A stretch of 64,000 bases of DNA. Source: Palsa-1439 sp050015495 (GTDB lineage: Bacteria > Verrucomicrobiota > Verrucomicrobiia > Palsa-1439). A program made the position numbers and the translations under genes. The notes below the pieces were generated by a model. The model was not told the origin of the DNA and made no database searches. It was given only the letters and a program-made list of their open reading frames with translations. The stretch spans positions 158,259 through 222,258 of the forward strand of contig JBEKBH010000003.1 in the NCBI GenBank assembly GCA_050015495.1, in the 5' to 3' direction. Shown piece by piece: positions 52,776 through 60,324 of the stretch (its first letter is position 1; every line of letters begins with the position of its first letter).

Positions 52776-53051
52776 TTATCCGATTCCCTTGGTTCGCATT
52801 TCTTGAAGGATCGTCCGAAACAAATCGCAAACCTGTTCAAATGACTCGACCCGACCGGATCGGGCCAGTGTGACAGCGGCCAGCAAATCCTTTTCCGATT
52901 GAGTCCCCGCGAGTTCTGTACACATCTCGATCTGCGCAGCCGAGTTCAGCAGGATTCTTCGCCAATCAGCCTCCGCTGCCGGGATTTCACTGTGCTGTTC
53001 AGCGGCCTTCAGCCAAACCTTCAACCTTGCTGTCAACTCTATGGCTTTCAT
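52776..53051 (-). CDS. Small helical hypothetical protein
   Basis: 91 residues, first gene of the 91-aa / thioredoxin-like / kinase-like run. Amphipathic helices with paired Glu/Lys; no signal peptide. No recognised family. It is divergent from the sigma-54 activator gene, so its promoter is likely in the 53.05-53.3 kb gap. Confidence 0.5.
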   Translation of the reverse strand: MKAIELTARLKVWLKAAEQHSEIPAAEADWRRILLNSAAQIEMCTELAGTQSEKDLLAAVTLARSGRVESFEQVCDLFRTILQEMRTKGIG

Positions 53052-53187
53052 AGTTATCCTCCATATGCGGGATTTGCGACCTACGGAATCTGCCGAGTGA
53101 CTTGATCTTTCGTGGCTCGTGTTCCCGTACCATTTTCATACATTTCATTACTTAATCACGTCTCATGCCAAACAACCGCCTTGTTTG

Positions 53188-53227
53188 TAACCAGTTGCTG
53201 TACAATTGACTGCCAGATGTGGTTACA
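53188..53227. promoter_or_regulatory. Inverted repeat between divergent genes
   Basis: GTAACCA (53188-53194) and TGGTTAC (53221-53227) form a 7-bp inverted repeat separated by 26 bp. It lies in the 264-bp gap between the activator gene and the three-gene minus-strand run, and could be an activator binding site. A sigma-54 -24/-12 element was searched for by eye and not found. Confidence 0.35.
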
Positions 53228-53315
53228 GATCTGATGGCGGTCTGAATTTTGAACGTTCGGATATCCGTCCTTTTTGTGGTTGAAACCGCGTCTCCTCCTG
53301 TGTTATTGAGAGCCC

Positions 53316-54956
53316 ATGGACGTAACGAGTGACAGCCGGTTTGACCCGAATCTTACCAGATTCGCAACGACTTGGTTGCTGGACATCGCGCGGGCTCAAT
53401 CCCTGAAAAGCGTGATGGAGAAACTGCTTAACGCCGGTATGGCGCGGCCAAGCATTGCGCACATGGAAATCTGGTTGATTGAGAAGGGCGATATTTGTTC
53501 ACGTTGCCCACAGAGGGCTGAGTGCCCTGACCAGACGCGTTGTCTGCATCTCGTTGCTTGGAGAAGCAAGCCTCTTTCCATTCTCAGGGAAGGTGATTCA
53601 GGCCCCCATAATTCTGATACGAGAATACCGCTGGGCGTCGGCGTTATCGGGAGAATGGCGACGACCGGACAGCCGATCATCCTGCAAGATTTGGATCGGG
53701 GGCCGAGCGAATTGTCGCGGCTGGACTGGTTGCGGCGGGAACAAATTCGTGGATTCGCCGGCACACCGATCTCGTTCCAAGGCGAAGTTCTGGGTGTGAT
53801 TGCCTCGTTCGACCGTGAGAATATCACGGAGGAAACGCGGGTCTGGCGGCAAATCTTTACCGATCACGTGGGCGGCGTCTTCGCGAACGCGCGTGCGTTC
53901 GAGGAGATCCGCCATCTGAAGGCGCAACTCGAGATGCACAACGCTTATTTGCAGGAAGAGGTGGTGGAGGCCAAAGCGTTCGGGGAACTGGTCGGCCAAA
54001 GCGCGAGGTTGCGGCAAATCGTCAGCCAGATTGATTTGGTGGCTCCGACGGATGCGTCGGTGCTCATTCTTGGCGCGACCGGCACGGGCAAGGAACTAAT
54101 TGCGCGCGAAATCCACCGGCGAAGTCGGCGCAAAGACAAGCCGATGGTGCGTGTCAACTGCGCTTCCATTCCCAAGGACTTGTATGAAAGCGAGTTCTTC
54201 GGCCATGTAAAGGGGGCGTTTACCGGCGCGATCAGGGACCGGGCGGGACGCTTTGAGACGGCGGAGGGCGGGACACTGTTTCTCGACGAGATCGGAGAAG
54301 TTCCGATGGAGTTACAGGGCAAGCTGTTGCGTGTTTTGCAGGAGAAATGTTACGAGCGGGTGGGCGAAGACCGGACGCGACATGCGGATGTGCGCATCAT
54401 CGCGGCCAGCAACCGCGATTTGAAGGAGGAAGTAGCTGCGGGGCGCTTCCGTGAGGATCTCTATTACCGCCTGAGTGTGTTTCCAATGCAAGTGGCCACG
54501 CTCAAGGAGCGCGAGGAAGACATTCCGCTCCTTGCGAAACACTTCGTCGAAACGTCCGTGAAGGAATTGGGCTGTCCCAAGCCACGACTGACACGGGCGG
54601 GTGTACTCAAACTCCAGAGCTACGACTGGCCCGGAAATGTTCGGGAGCTGCGCAATGTGATCGAACGTGCGGTCATCTTGGCTCAGGGCGGTCCTCTAAA
54701 CTTCGATTTGCCGGTGACGGCAGCTTCCAGTGCATCTTCGCCCGGATTGAAACCGCTCCCGGGAAACAAGACAACTCCCGAGTTCCTCACGGACATTGAA
54801 ATGCAGCACCTTGAACGTGAAAATCTGCTTGTGGTCCTTCAGAAGACCGGTTGGAAAATTAAGGGGCCCGACGGCGCCGCTGAGCTGATCGGTTTGAAGC
54901 CCACCACACTGCTTACGCGGATGAAGGCAATGGGCATCAGACGCCCCGTCAAATGA
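53316..54956 (+). CDS. Sigma-54-dependent transcriptional activator (GAF-AAA+-Fis)
   Basis: 546 residues. N-terminal GAF-type domain (about 15-195), with a CSRCPQRAECPDQTRCLHL cysteine cluster near residue 60 that could bind metal. The AAA+ domain has Walker A ILGATGTGKELIAREIHRRS, the sigma-54 contact motif GAFTGA, and GGTLFLDEIGEVPMELQGKLLRVLQE. A C-terminal Fis-type helix-turn-helix ends the protein (LVVLQKTGWKIKGPDGAAELIGLKPTTLLTRM). It presumably activates the divergent genes at 51.6-53.05 kb or a distant sigma-54 promoter. Confidence 0.92.
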   Translation: MDVTSDSRFDPNLTRFATTWLLDIARAQSLKSVMEKLLNAGMARPSIAHMEIWLIEKGDICSRCPQRAECPDQTRCLHLVAWRSKPLSILREGDSGPHNSDTRIPLGVGVIGRMATTGQPIILQDLDRGPSELSRLDWLRREQIRGFAGTPISFQGEVLGVIASFDRENITEETRVWRQIFTDHVGGVFANARAFEEIRHLKAQLEMHNAYLQEEVVEAKAFGELVGQSARLRQIVSQIDLVAPTDASVLILGATGTGKELIAREIHRRSRRKDKPMVRVNCASIPKDLYESEFFGHVKGAFTGAIRDRAGRFETAEGGTLFLDEIGEVPMELQGKLLRVLQEKCYERVGEDRTRHADVRIIAASNRDLKEEVAAGRFREDLYYRLSVFPMQVATLKEREEDIPLLAKHFVETSVKELGCPKPRLTRAGVLKLQSYDWPGNVRELRNVIERAVILAQGGPLNFDLPVTAASSASSPGLKPLPGNKTTPEFLTDIEMQHLERENLLVVLQKTGWKIKGPDGAAELIGLKPTTLLTRMKAMGIRRPVK

Positions 54957-55039
54957 GATAGTGCCTATGTCTATCGCCGGTTTCGGGTAACTTTGTATAT
55001 AGGTTCCCAAATTAGGACACTACCTGCTGATGTGTGCTA

Positions 55040-55068
55040 TTGACATTTCGCCCCGCATTTGCTAGTGT
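55040..55068 (+). promoter_or_regulatory. Promoter of the DAHP synthase leader
   Basis: TTGACA (55040-55045), a 17-nt spacer and TAGTGT (55063-55068), with an extended -10 TGC directly before it. Transcription should start near 55075, only a few bases before the leader-peptide ATG at 55079. The rest of the 54957-55262 gap upstream of this promoter holds nothing recognisable. Confidence 0.7.
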
Positions 55069-55078
55069 ACTTACGAAC

Positions 55079-55168
55079 ATGAAGTCCATGCATCAATACA
55101 TCTCCGCAGTCCGGGCGTCGTATTATTGGTTTTATTTTAGCCAGCCCTGTCTGCGGGCTGTGTGTTGA
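55079..55168 (+). CDS. Aromatic leader peptide (attenuator)
   Basis: 29 codons: MKSMHQYISAVRAS, then codons 15-20 Tyr-Tyr-Trp-Phe-Tyr-Phe (55121-55138), then SQPCLRAVC and a stop at 55166. Counting Tyr 7, seven of the 29 codons encode aromatic residues. It starts almost at the predicted transcription start, so it would be leaderless or nearly so; a second in-frame ATG at 55088 could also be used. Classical trp, phe and his leaders carry runs of the regulated amino acid; this one senses all three end products of the shikimate pathway at once. Confidence 0.85.
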   Translation: MKSMHQYISAVRASYYWFYFSQPCLRAVC

Positions 55169-55212
55169 TGCCGTAAACGTTGACACCCAACCGTCCCGCA
55201 GGCGCGGGACGG
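55142..55212 (+). promoter_or_regulatory. Attenuator with mutually exclusive hairpins
   Basis: Three competing pairings are visible. (1) Pause hairpin CAGCCC (55142-55147) with GGGCTG (55155-55160). (2) Antiterminator GTCTGCGGG (55149-55157) with CCCGCAGGC (55195-55203), nine pairs with one G-U. (3) Terminator (next entry). Stalling at the aromatic codons would cover region 1 and allow pairing 2; rapid translation to the stop would cover region 2 and allow the terminator. The layout is that of the trp-type attenuator. Confidence 0.8.
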
Positions 55213-55219
55213 TTTTTTT
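55191..55219 (+). terminator. Attenuator terminator
   Basis: CCGTCCCGC / GCGGGACGG, nine perfect pairs (55191-55199 with 55204-55212), AGGC loop, then seven T residues (55213-55219). It stands 43 nt before the DAHP synthase ATG. Confidence 0.9.
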
Positions 55220-55262
55220 ATTCCCAAAACCGCACCGCGATACGGACAAAAGGAGCAAAGGA

Positions 55263-56288
55263 ATGATCATCGTGTTAAAGCCGGGAACGAGTGAACAGGA
55301 CATTCAGCAGGTCGCCGACGCGGTGAAGAAGTTCAATTACGAGCCGCGCCTGATTCGCGGCGTCGAGCGCACCGTCGTCGCCTGTATCGGCGACGAACGG
55401 AACCATCACACCCTCGAATCGCTCATCGTGTTGCCGCAGGTCGAGAGCGTCACCCCCATCCAAAAGAAGTACAAGCTCGTGAGCCGCGAATACCAGGGGA
55501 GCGACACCGTGCTCGACGTGGGCGGACTCAAAATCGGCGGCGGCACATTCCACGTCGTGGCCGGCCCGTGCTCCGTCGAGAACCAGACGCAAACTTTGGA
55601 AACCGCGAAAGTGGTGAAGTCGTACGGCGCAACGCTGTTCCGTGGCGGCGCATTCAAGCCGCGCACTTCCCCGTACGACTTTCAGGGATTGGGCCGCGAC
55701 GGGCTTGAGTTGCTGAAACAGGCCCGCGCCGCCACGGGATTGCCCATCGTCACCGAGGTAATGTCGCCCCAGGACGTGGCAATGGTGGCGTCGTACGCCG
55801 ATATTCTTCAAATCGGCGCGCGCAACGCCCAAAATGTCCCGTTGCTGGCCGAGGTCGCCGCCTCTGGCAAGGTCATCCTGCTCAAACGCGGTGTGTCCGG
55901 GTTGATCGACGAATGGCTGCTCGCCGCCGAGTACATCTGTGTGCATGGCAACAGCCAGGTGATTCTCTGCGAGCGGGGCATTCGCACGTTCGAACACGCC
56001 TGCCGCAACACGCTCGACCTCAGCGCGGTCGCGGTCGCCAAGAAAGAAACGCATCTGCCGGTGTTCGTGGACCCGAGCCATGCGGCGGGCCGGTTCGACA
56101 TGGTGATCCCGCTCGCCCGCGCCGCCGTGGCCGTGGGCGCGGACGGTCTGCTGGTCGAGGTGCATCCCGATCCCGCCACCGCCCTCAGTGACGGCGGCCA
56201 GCAACTCAAACCCAAGCAGTTTGGGCAGTTGATGGCGGAAATCCGCCCCATCGTCGAAGTGATGGGCAAGCAGATGGGCGGCGGTTAG
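55263..56288 (+). CDS. aroF: 3-deoxy-7-phosphoheptulonate (DAHP) synthase
   Basis: 341 residues. An N-terminal ferredoxin-like regulatory domain (about 1-70, MIIVLKPGTSEQDIQQV...) precedes the barrel. This is the type I-beta form seen in Thermotoga and Bacillus relatives, where the extra domain binds the feedback inhibitor. Barrel landmarks: VVAGPCSVEN (metal/PEP), LFRGGAFKPRTSPYDFQGLG, LLKRGVSGLIDEWLLAAEYI and the late VDPSHAAGRFDMV. It condenses PEP and erythrose-4-phosphate, the first step of aromatic synthesis. AGGAG lies 7 nt upstream. It overlaps the lptF stop by 4 bp on the other strand. Confidence 0.94.
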   Translation: MIIVLKPGTSEQDIQQVADAVKKFNYEPRLIRGVERTVVACIGDERNHHTLESLIVLPQVESVTPIQKKYKLVSREYQGSDTVLDVGGLKIGGGTFHVVAGPCSVENQTQTLETAKVVKSYGATLFRGGAFKPRTSPYDFQGLGRDGLELLKQARAATGLPIVTEVMSPQDVAMVASYADILQIGARNAQNVPLLAEVAASGKVILLKRGVSGLIDEWLLAAEYICVHGNSQVILCERGIRTFEHACRNTLDLSAVAVAKKETHLPVFVDPSHAAGRFDMVIPLARAAVAVGADGLLVEVHPDPATALSDGGQQLKPKQFGQLMAEIRPIVEVMGKQMGGG

Positions 56289-57397
56289 GCCCGCGTGACG
56301 CGCCACAGCAACCACAAACCGAGGAATTCGAAAAACAGATTGGGCGACCACAGGATCGCTTCCGGGAACAGCGACGGTCGGCCCTTCAGCGTGTTGGCCA
56401 GGATCATCATGAAATAGAACGACAGCGCGAGCCCGATGCTCAAGGCCATCCCGATCGATGTCTCGCGGCGGCTGGTCTTGATCCCCAAGGGAATGCCGAT
56501 CAGCGTAAACGCCAGGCAGGCCACCGCGCCGGCCACCCGTTGATGCGCCTCCATCAGGGCCGCTGCGGGATAAATCCCGTGCGCGCGCAACTCCCGGATC
56601 TCGTCCAGCAGTTCCGGGAAGATGAGGTCGCCCAATTGCCGCGTCGCCCGCGCCTGGCGCAGGGCCCGGCTCAGGTCCATCTCGACCGGGTAATGCTGCG
56701 CCGTGGTGTCCGGCCGAATCTTGTGGACGTTGGTGGGTTCCTTCGCATCATGCAGGTCGCCGCGGACGTTGTACAGGTCGAGCAGGAGTTTGCGTTCCTC
56801 CGGCTTCGAGGAGACGATTCCCTTTTGCGCGCGGAGGCTCGACACGACGTTGTTGCTGTCATCGAGCGTGTAAATCATCACGTCTTCGATGATGTTCCCC
56901 TTTTTCCTCCCGGCGTAGATCACGTAGCCGGGGAAATCCTTGATGTAGGTGCCTTCCTCGATCAACGCCATGGGCCGCTCCGAGCCGAGCCGCACAAACA
57001 TCGTCTTGAACTCGAATCGGCACCACGGGGCGAGATCGGCGTTGATGTACAGGCAACAAACACTCGCCACCGCCCCGAGAAGGATGACCGGCGCCACCAC
57101 CTGCCCGAGGCTCATCCCGCACGCGCGCATGGCGACCACCTCGTTGTCGGCGCTCATCCGCCCGAAAATCAGTATCGCCGTCGCCAGCATGGCCATCGGT
57201 AGGGAGAGGCTCAGGACGTTCGGCGTCATCAACAGCACGAAGTAGCCGACCACTTCGAGGCCGACTTTCTGGTTCACCAACATGTCGCTGAGTTGCTTGA
57301 GGATGCGCGCCAGCAGCAGCACGAAGGTGCACACGGCGATGGTCAGAAGCAGCGTGATGACCGCCTGCCGTGTGATATACTTGGCGAGGATTTTCAT
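56285..57397 (-). CDS. LptF/LptG-family permease (YjgP/YjgQ)
   Basis: 370 residues. Six membrane helices in the expected order: three N-terminal (VITLLLTIAVCTFVLLLARIL and others), a beta-jellyroll periplasmic domain (about 130-265), and three C-terminal, ending FFEFLGLWLLWRVTRA. Conserved LPMAMLATAILIFGRMSADNEVVAMRACGMSLGQV motif. It forms the LptB2FG exporter that extracts LPS from the inner membrane. Only one copy is visible here; its LptB, LptC or LptA partners lie elsewhere. Confidence 0.9.
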   Translation of the reverse strand: MKILAKYITRQAVITLLLTIAVCTFVLLLARILKQLSDMLVNQKVGLEVVGYFVLLMTPNVLSLSLPMAMLATAILIFGRMSADNEVVAMRACGMSLGQVVAPVILLGAVASVCCLYINADLAPWCRFEFKTMFVRLGSERPMALIEEGTYIKDFPGYVIYAGRKKGNIIEDVMIYTLDDSNNVVSSLRAQKGIVSSKPEERKLLLDLYNVRGDLHDAKEPTNVHKIRPDTTAQHYPVEMDLSRALRQARATRQLGDLIFPELLDEIRELRAHGIYPAAALMEAHQRVAGAVACLAFTLIGIPLGIKTSRRETSIGMALSIGLALSFYFMMILANTLKGRPSLFPEAILWSPNLFFEFLGLWLLWRVTRA

Positions 57398-57402
57398 TCG
57401 CT

Positions 57403-60324
57403 GTGAGTACGACTAGCAATTTTTCCGCGTCAATGCCACGCAAAATCCACGTGGGCCCGTTTCAACCCATGTTGGAGGCCGCGCTGGCCGACGAGGTTTC
57501 GGCGCGGAAAAAGTTGCGCGGCGCGTTGGCTCCCCTGACGATTATCGTCCCGACGCGCCTGCTGGGCCTTCATCTTCGACGGACATTGGCCCGAATGCTG
57601 CCCAATGGCCACGTCAATTTGCGGTTCCACGTCTTGGAAGATCTGTTGCCGAAAGTGCGCCAGGTTCCCCGACTCGGCCTCGAGCTTCTGTGTGACAGCA
57701 TCGCCCGAAATAAAATCCCAGTGAATGGCTATTTCGCCCCCGTTCGCGATACCAAAGGCTTTCGCATTTCGTTGTTGGAGACGTTCAAGGATCTCGAACA
57801 AGCCGGCGTCTCGCCGGAGTTGTTCCGCAAAGCCGCTGGCAAGTCCGCTAAATTGTCCGAATTAGCGGTCGCCTACACGGCGTATCGCGATTGGCTGGCG
57901 GAGCATGGCTTCGTCACGGACTCCGATTTGTATCAGAGCACACAGATGCCCAATACAGGCTCCGAAGTGTTCCTGTACGGCTTCTATGACCTGACGGCTG
58001 TTCAGAAGAAGTTTGTGTTGCGTCTCTCTCCGACAACGGTCTTTTTCCCGTGGACCGGGCACAACGCCTACGCCGAACCGCTCCTGGGGTGGTTTCGATC
58101 ACAGCAATACCAGGTTGTAGGCCGCGTGCCCTCACGCGGCGTTAAGTCAGGGGACGCGGACGGCGCCAAACCTGTCGCAACAATTCTTTCCTGCCCGGGC
58201 GAGACGAGTGGGGTGCAGGAGGCGGTGCGCGAGTCACTCGCGTTCGTGGCGGCGGAGGGTCGTTCGTTCAACGATGTGGCGATTCTCTGCCGAAGCCGGG
58301 AACAATACGACGCGGTCCTGCGAGACACTCTCGGCAGCCTCGGAATCAAAGCGTACTTTCGTGGCGGTCGCCCGCTGGCGGAACAAACCGATGCCCGCCT
58401 CCTGTCGCTGTTGCTGGCCGTGGTCCGCTCCGACTTCAGCCGCGCATCCGTGATGGAGTTGGCCTGTCATACCGGCCCGCGCTCGCACTGGGACGCGCTC
58501 TCCGTTCAACTCGGCATCGTGGGTGGACAGCAGCAGTGGATCGAACGTCTCGAAGCCGCGTCGTCCAAACCCGACAATGAACACCGCGAAGCGGATGACG
58601 GACGCCATCGCGAGCGATGGCATCGTGAAGCCGAACAGGTGTTGGTGTTTGTCCGGAAACTCATGGCGCTTCTCGGCGGGGTGCCGGGCGAAGCGAAATG
58701 GAGCGAATACGGCGCCGCGCTCATCGCCGCCTTCCGCGGAGTGGGTGGCCACAGCGACGCCGTGGTCGATTGCATCCGCGCCCTGGCCGGGCTGGAGGAA
58801 TTTCAGCCGCAGGTATCGTTCGAGACGTTTGCGGATTTTTGTTGGAAAGCGGTCGAAGCCGCCGCCGACCAACCCGAGCAATTCCAAGGCGGAGGAATCT
58901 TTGTCGGCGATGTCATGAGCGCCCGCGGTTTGTCGTGGCCGCTGGTCATCCTGCTCGGTCTCGCGGAAAAAAGTTTTCCGCGCGTCATCCGCGAAGATCC
59001 ACTCGTGACTGATGAGGAACGCGCCCGCATCAGCCCGGACCTGCCGCAAAAACTCGACGGGTACGAGGAGGAACGGCTCTTGTTCTCGCTCACCACGGCG
59101 GCGGCCCGCGAGAAACTCGTGCTCGGTTATCCGCGGCTGGAGCCATCGACATCGCGTCCACGCTTGGCGTCGTTTCTGTTGCTGGAATATGCCGGCGCGA
59201 AAAACTTCCGGGCGCTCGACGAACGGGCCGTCAAAGTGCCGCTATCGCCCGTGCGTCCCATCACCGAGCCGTTGAACGAGCGCGAGTTCGATTTGGGGGC
59301 GCTCCTGTCGGTCGCGGACAAGCCCGGCTACCTCCGCCATGTGTCGGCCCTGTTGGCCGAAGGCGTTGAAAACGCCGGCACGCGCTGGCGTGAACGGGCG
59401 CTTACCGCGTACGACGGTCTGCTGGACGGCGCCGATGCACGGCAGATTCTCCGCGAGCGGTTCGGCTTGGAAAAACTCGTGATTAGCGCCACCTCGCTCG
59501 AAGATTTTTTCGGGTGTCCCTTCTACTATTTCCAAAAGCATGTGCTGGGCATCGAACGCTGGGAGGAACCCGAGGCGGCGTTGTCGATCGACGCGCTGGA
59601 TCTCGGTTCGCTCTATCACGCGATCCTCGAGGACTATTACCGGTCGCCCGGCGGCAACATCGCCACGGTCGCGGAAAAACATTTCGACGAATTTCAGCGC
59701 CGCGGCGTGACTGGCTACCCAACGGTCTGGGAGGTCAAGAAACAGATCGTGATCGAGGAACTGGGCGCGTTCATCGAACGCGATCGGAAGGCATCCGCCG
59801 GCTGGCGCCCCACGGATTTCGAAAAGGAATTTCGCGGCATCGCCGTGGCCCCGCCCGTGCGATTGCGCGGCACGATCGATCGCATCGACCGGAGCAATGA
59901 CGGCCAGCGCGCGCGGGTGCTGGACTACAAGACGGGCCGGTTGCCCCGCAATGTCCGGGACGATTCGCTGGCTGGCGGTGAAACGCTTCAGTTGCCGCTG
60001 TACATTCTCGCGGCGGAGAACCTGTTACCGAAGGTCAGGGTCGACTCAGCCAGTTACCTGTACTTCACCTTGCGCGGCGGGTATCGAACCGTCACTTTCA
60101 CGCACGAGGCGCTGAACGGTCAACGTCCTGTGTTGTCCAGCCTGCTCGACACCGCGGCCAGCATGATCCGCGACGGCGTGTTCGCGCAGCACGCCACGGT
60201 CGAGGGCTGCCGTCAGTGTGATTACCGCGCGATCTGCGGCAACGGCATCGTGAAACTCTACGACCGCAAGCGCGACGATCCGCGCACGGAACTCTTCCGG
60301 TCGATCAAGGAGACGGCGAGATGA
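57403..60324 (+). CDS. addB: AddB-like helicase/nuclease subunit
   Basis: 973 residues, GTG start; an ATG at 57433 is possible. The N-terminal region is a helicase fold without a classical Walker A (TIIVPTRLLGLHLRRTLARM), as usual for AddB. The C-terminal PD-(D/E)xK nuclease has ALDLGSLYHAILEDYYR, RVLDYKTGRLP, and the QLPLYILAAENLLPKV segment. Four cysteines frame the nuclease for a 4Fe-4S cluster: one in FFGCPFYYF, and CRQCDYRAIC near the end. It acts with AddA in double-strand break end resection. The stop overlaps addA by 4 nt. Confidence 0.87.
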   Translation: MSTTSNFSASMPRKIHVGPFQPMLEAALADEVSARKKLRGALAPLTIIVPTRLLGLHLRRTLARMLPNGHVNLRFHVLEDLLPKVRQVPRLGLELLCDSIARNKIPVNGYFAPVRDTKGFRISLLETFKDLEQAGVSPELFRKAAGKSAKLSELAVAYTAYRDWLAEHGFVTDSDLYQSTQMPNTGSEVFLYGFYDLTAVQKKFVLRLSPTTVFFPWTGHNAYAEPLLGWFRSQQYQVVGRVPSRGVKSGDADGAKPVATILSCPGETSGVQEAVRESLAFVAAEGRSFNDVAILCRSREQYDAVLRDTLGSLGIKAYFRGGRPLAEQTDARLLSLLLAVVRSDFSRASVMELACHTGPRSHWDALSVQLGIVGGQQQWIERLEAASSKPDNEHREADDGRHRERWHREAEQVLVFVRKLMALLGGVPGEAKWSEYGAALIAAFRGVGGHSDAVVDCIRALAGLEEFQPQVSFETFADFCWKAVEAAADQPEQFQGGGIFVGDVMSARGLSWPLVILLGLAEKSFPRVIREDPLVTDEERARISPDLPQKLDGYEEERLLFSLTTAAAREKLVLGYPRLEPSTSRPRLASFLLLEYAGAKNFRALDERAVKVPLSPVRPITEPLNEREFDLGALLSVADKPGYLRHVSALLAEGVENAGTRWRERALTAYDGLLDGADARQILRERFGLEKLVISATSLEDFFGCPFYYFQKHVLGIERWEEPEAALSIDALDLGSLYHAILEDYYRSPGGNIATVAEKHFDEFQRRGVTGYPTVWEVKKQIVIEELGAFIERDRKASAGWRPTDFEKEFRGIAVAPPVRLRGTIDRIDRSNDGQRARVLDYKTGRLPRNVRDDSLAGGETLQLPLYILAAENLLPKVRVDSASYLYFTLRGGYRTVTFTHEALNGQRPVLSSLLDTAASMIRDGVFAQHATVEGCRQCDYRAICGNGIVKLYDRKRDDPRTELFRSIKETAR

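Noticed and set aside
53052..53315. Sigma-54 -24/-12 promoter between the activator and the divergent operon
   Set aside because: No GG-N10-GC element with reasonable match was found on either strand.
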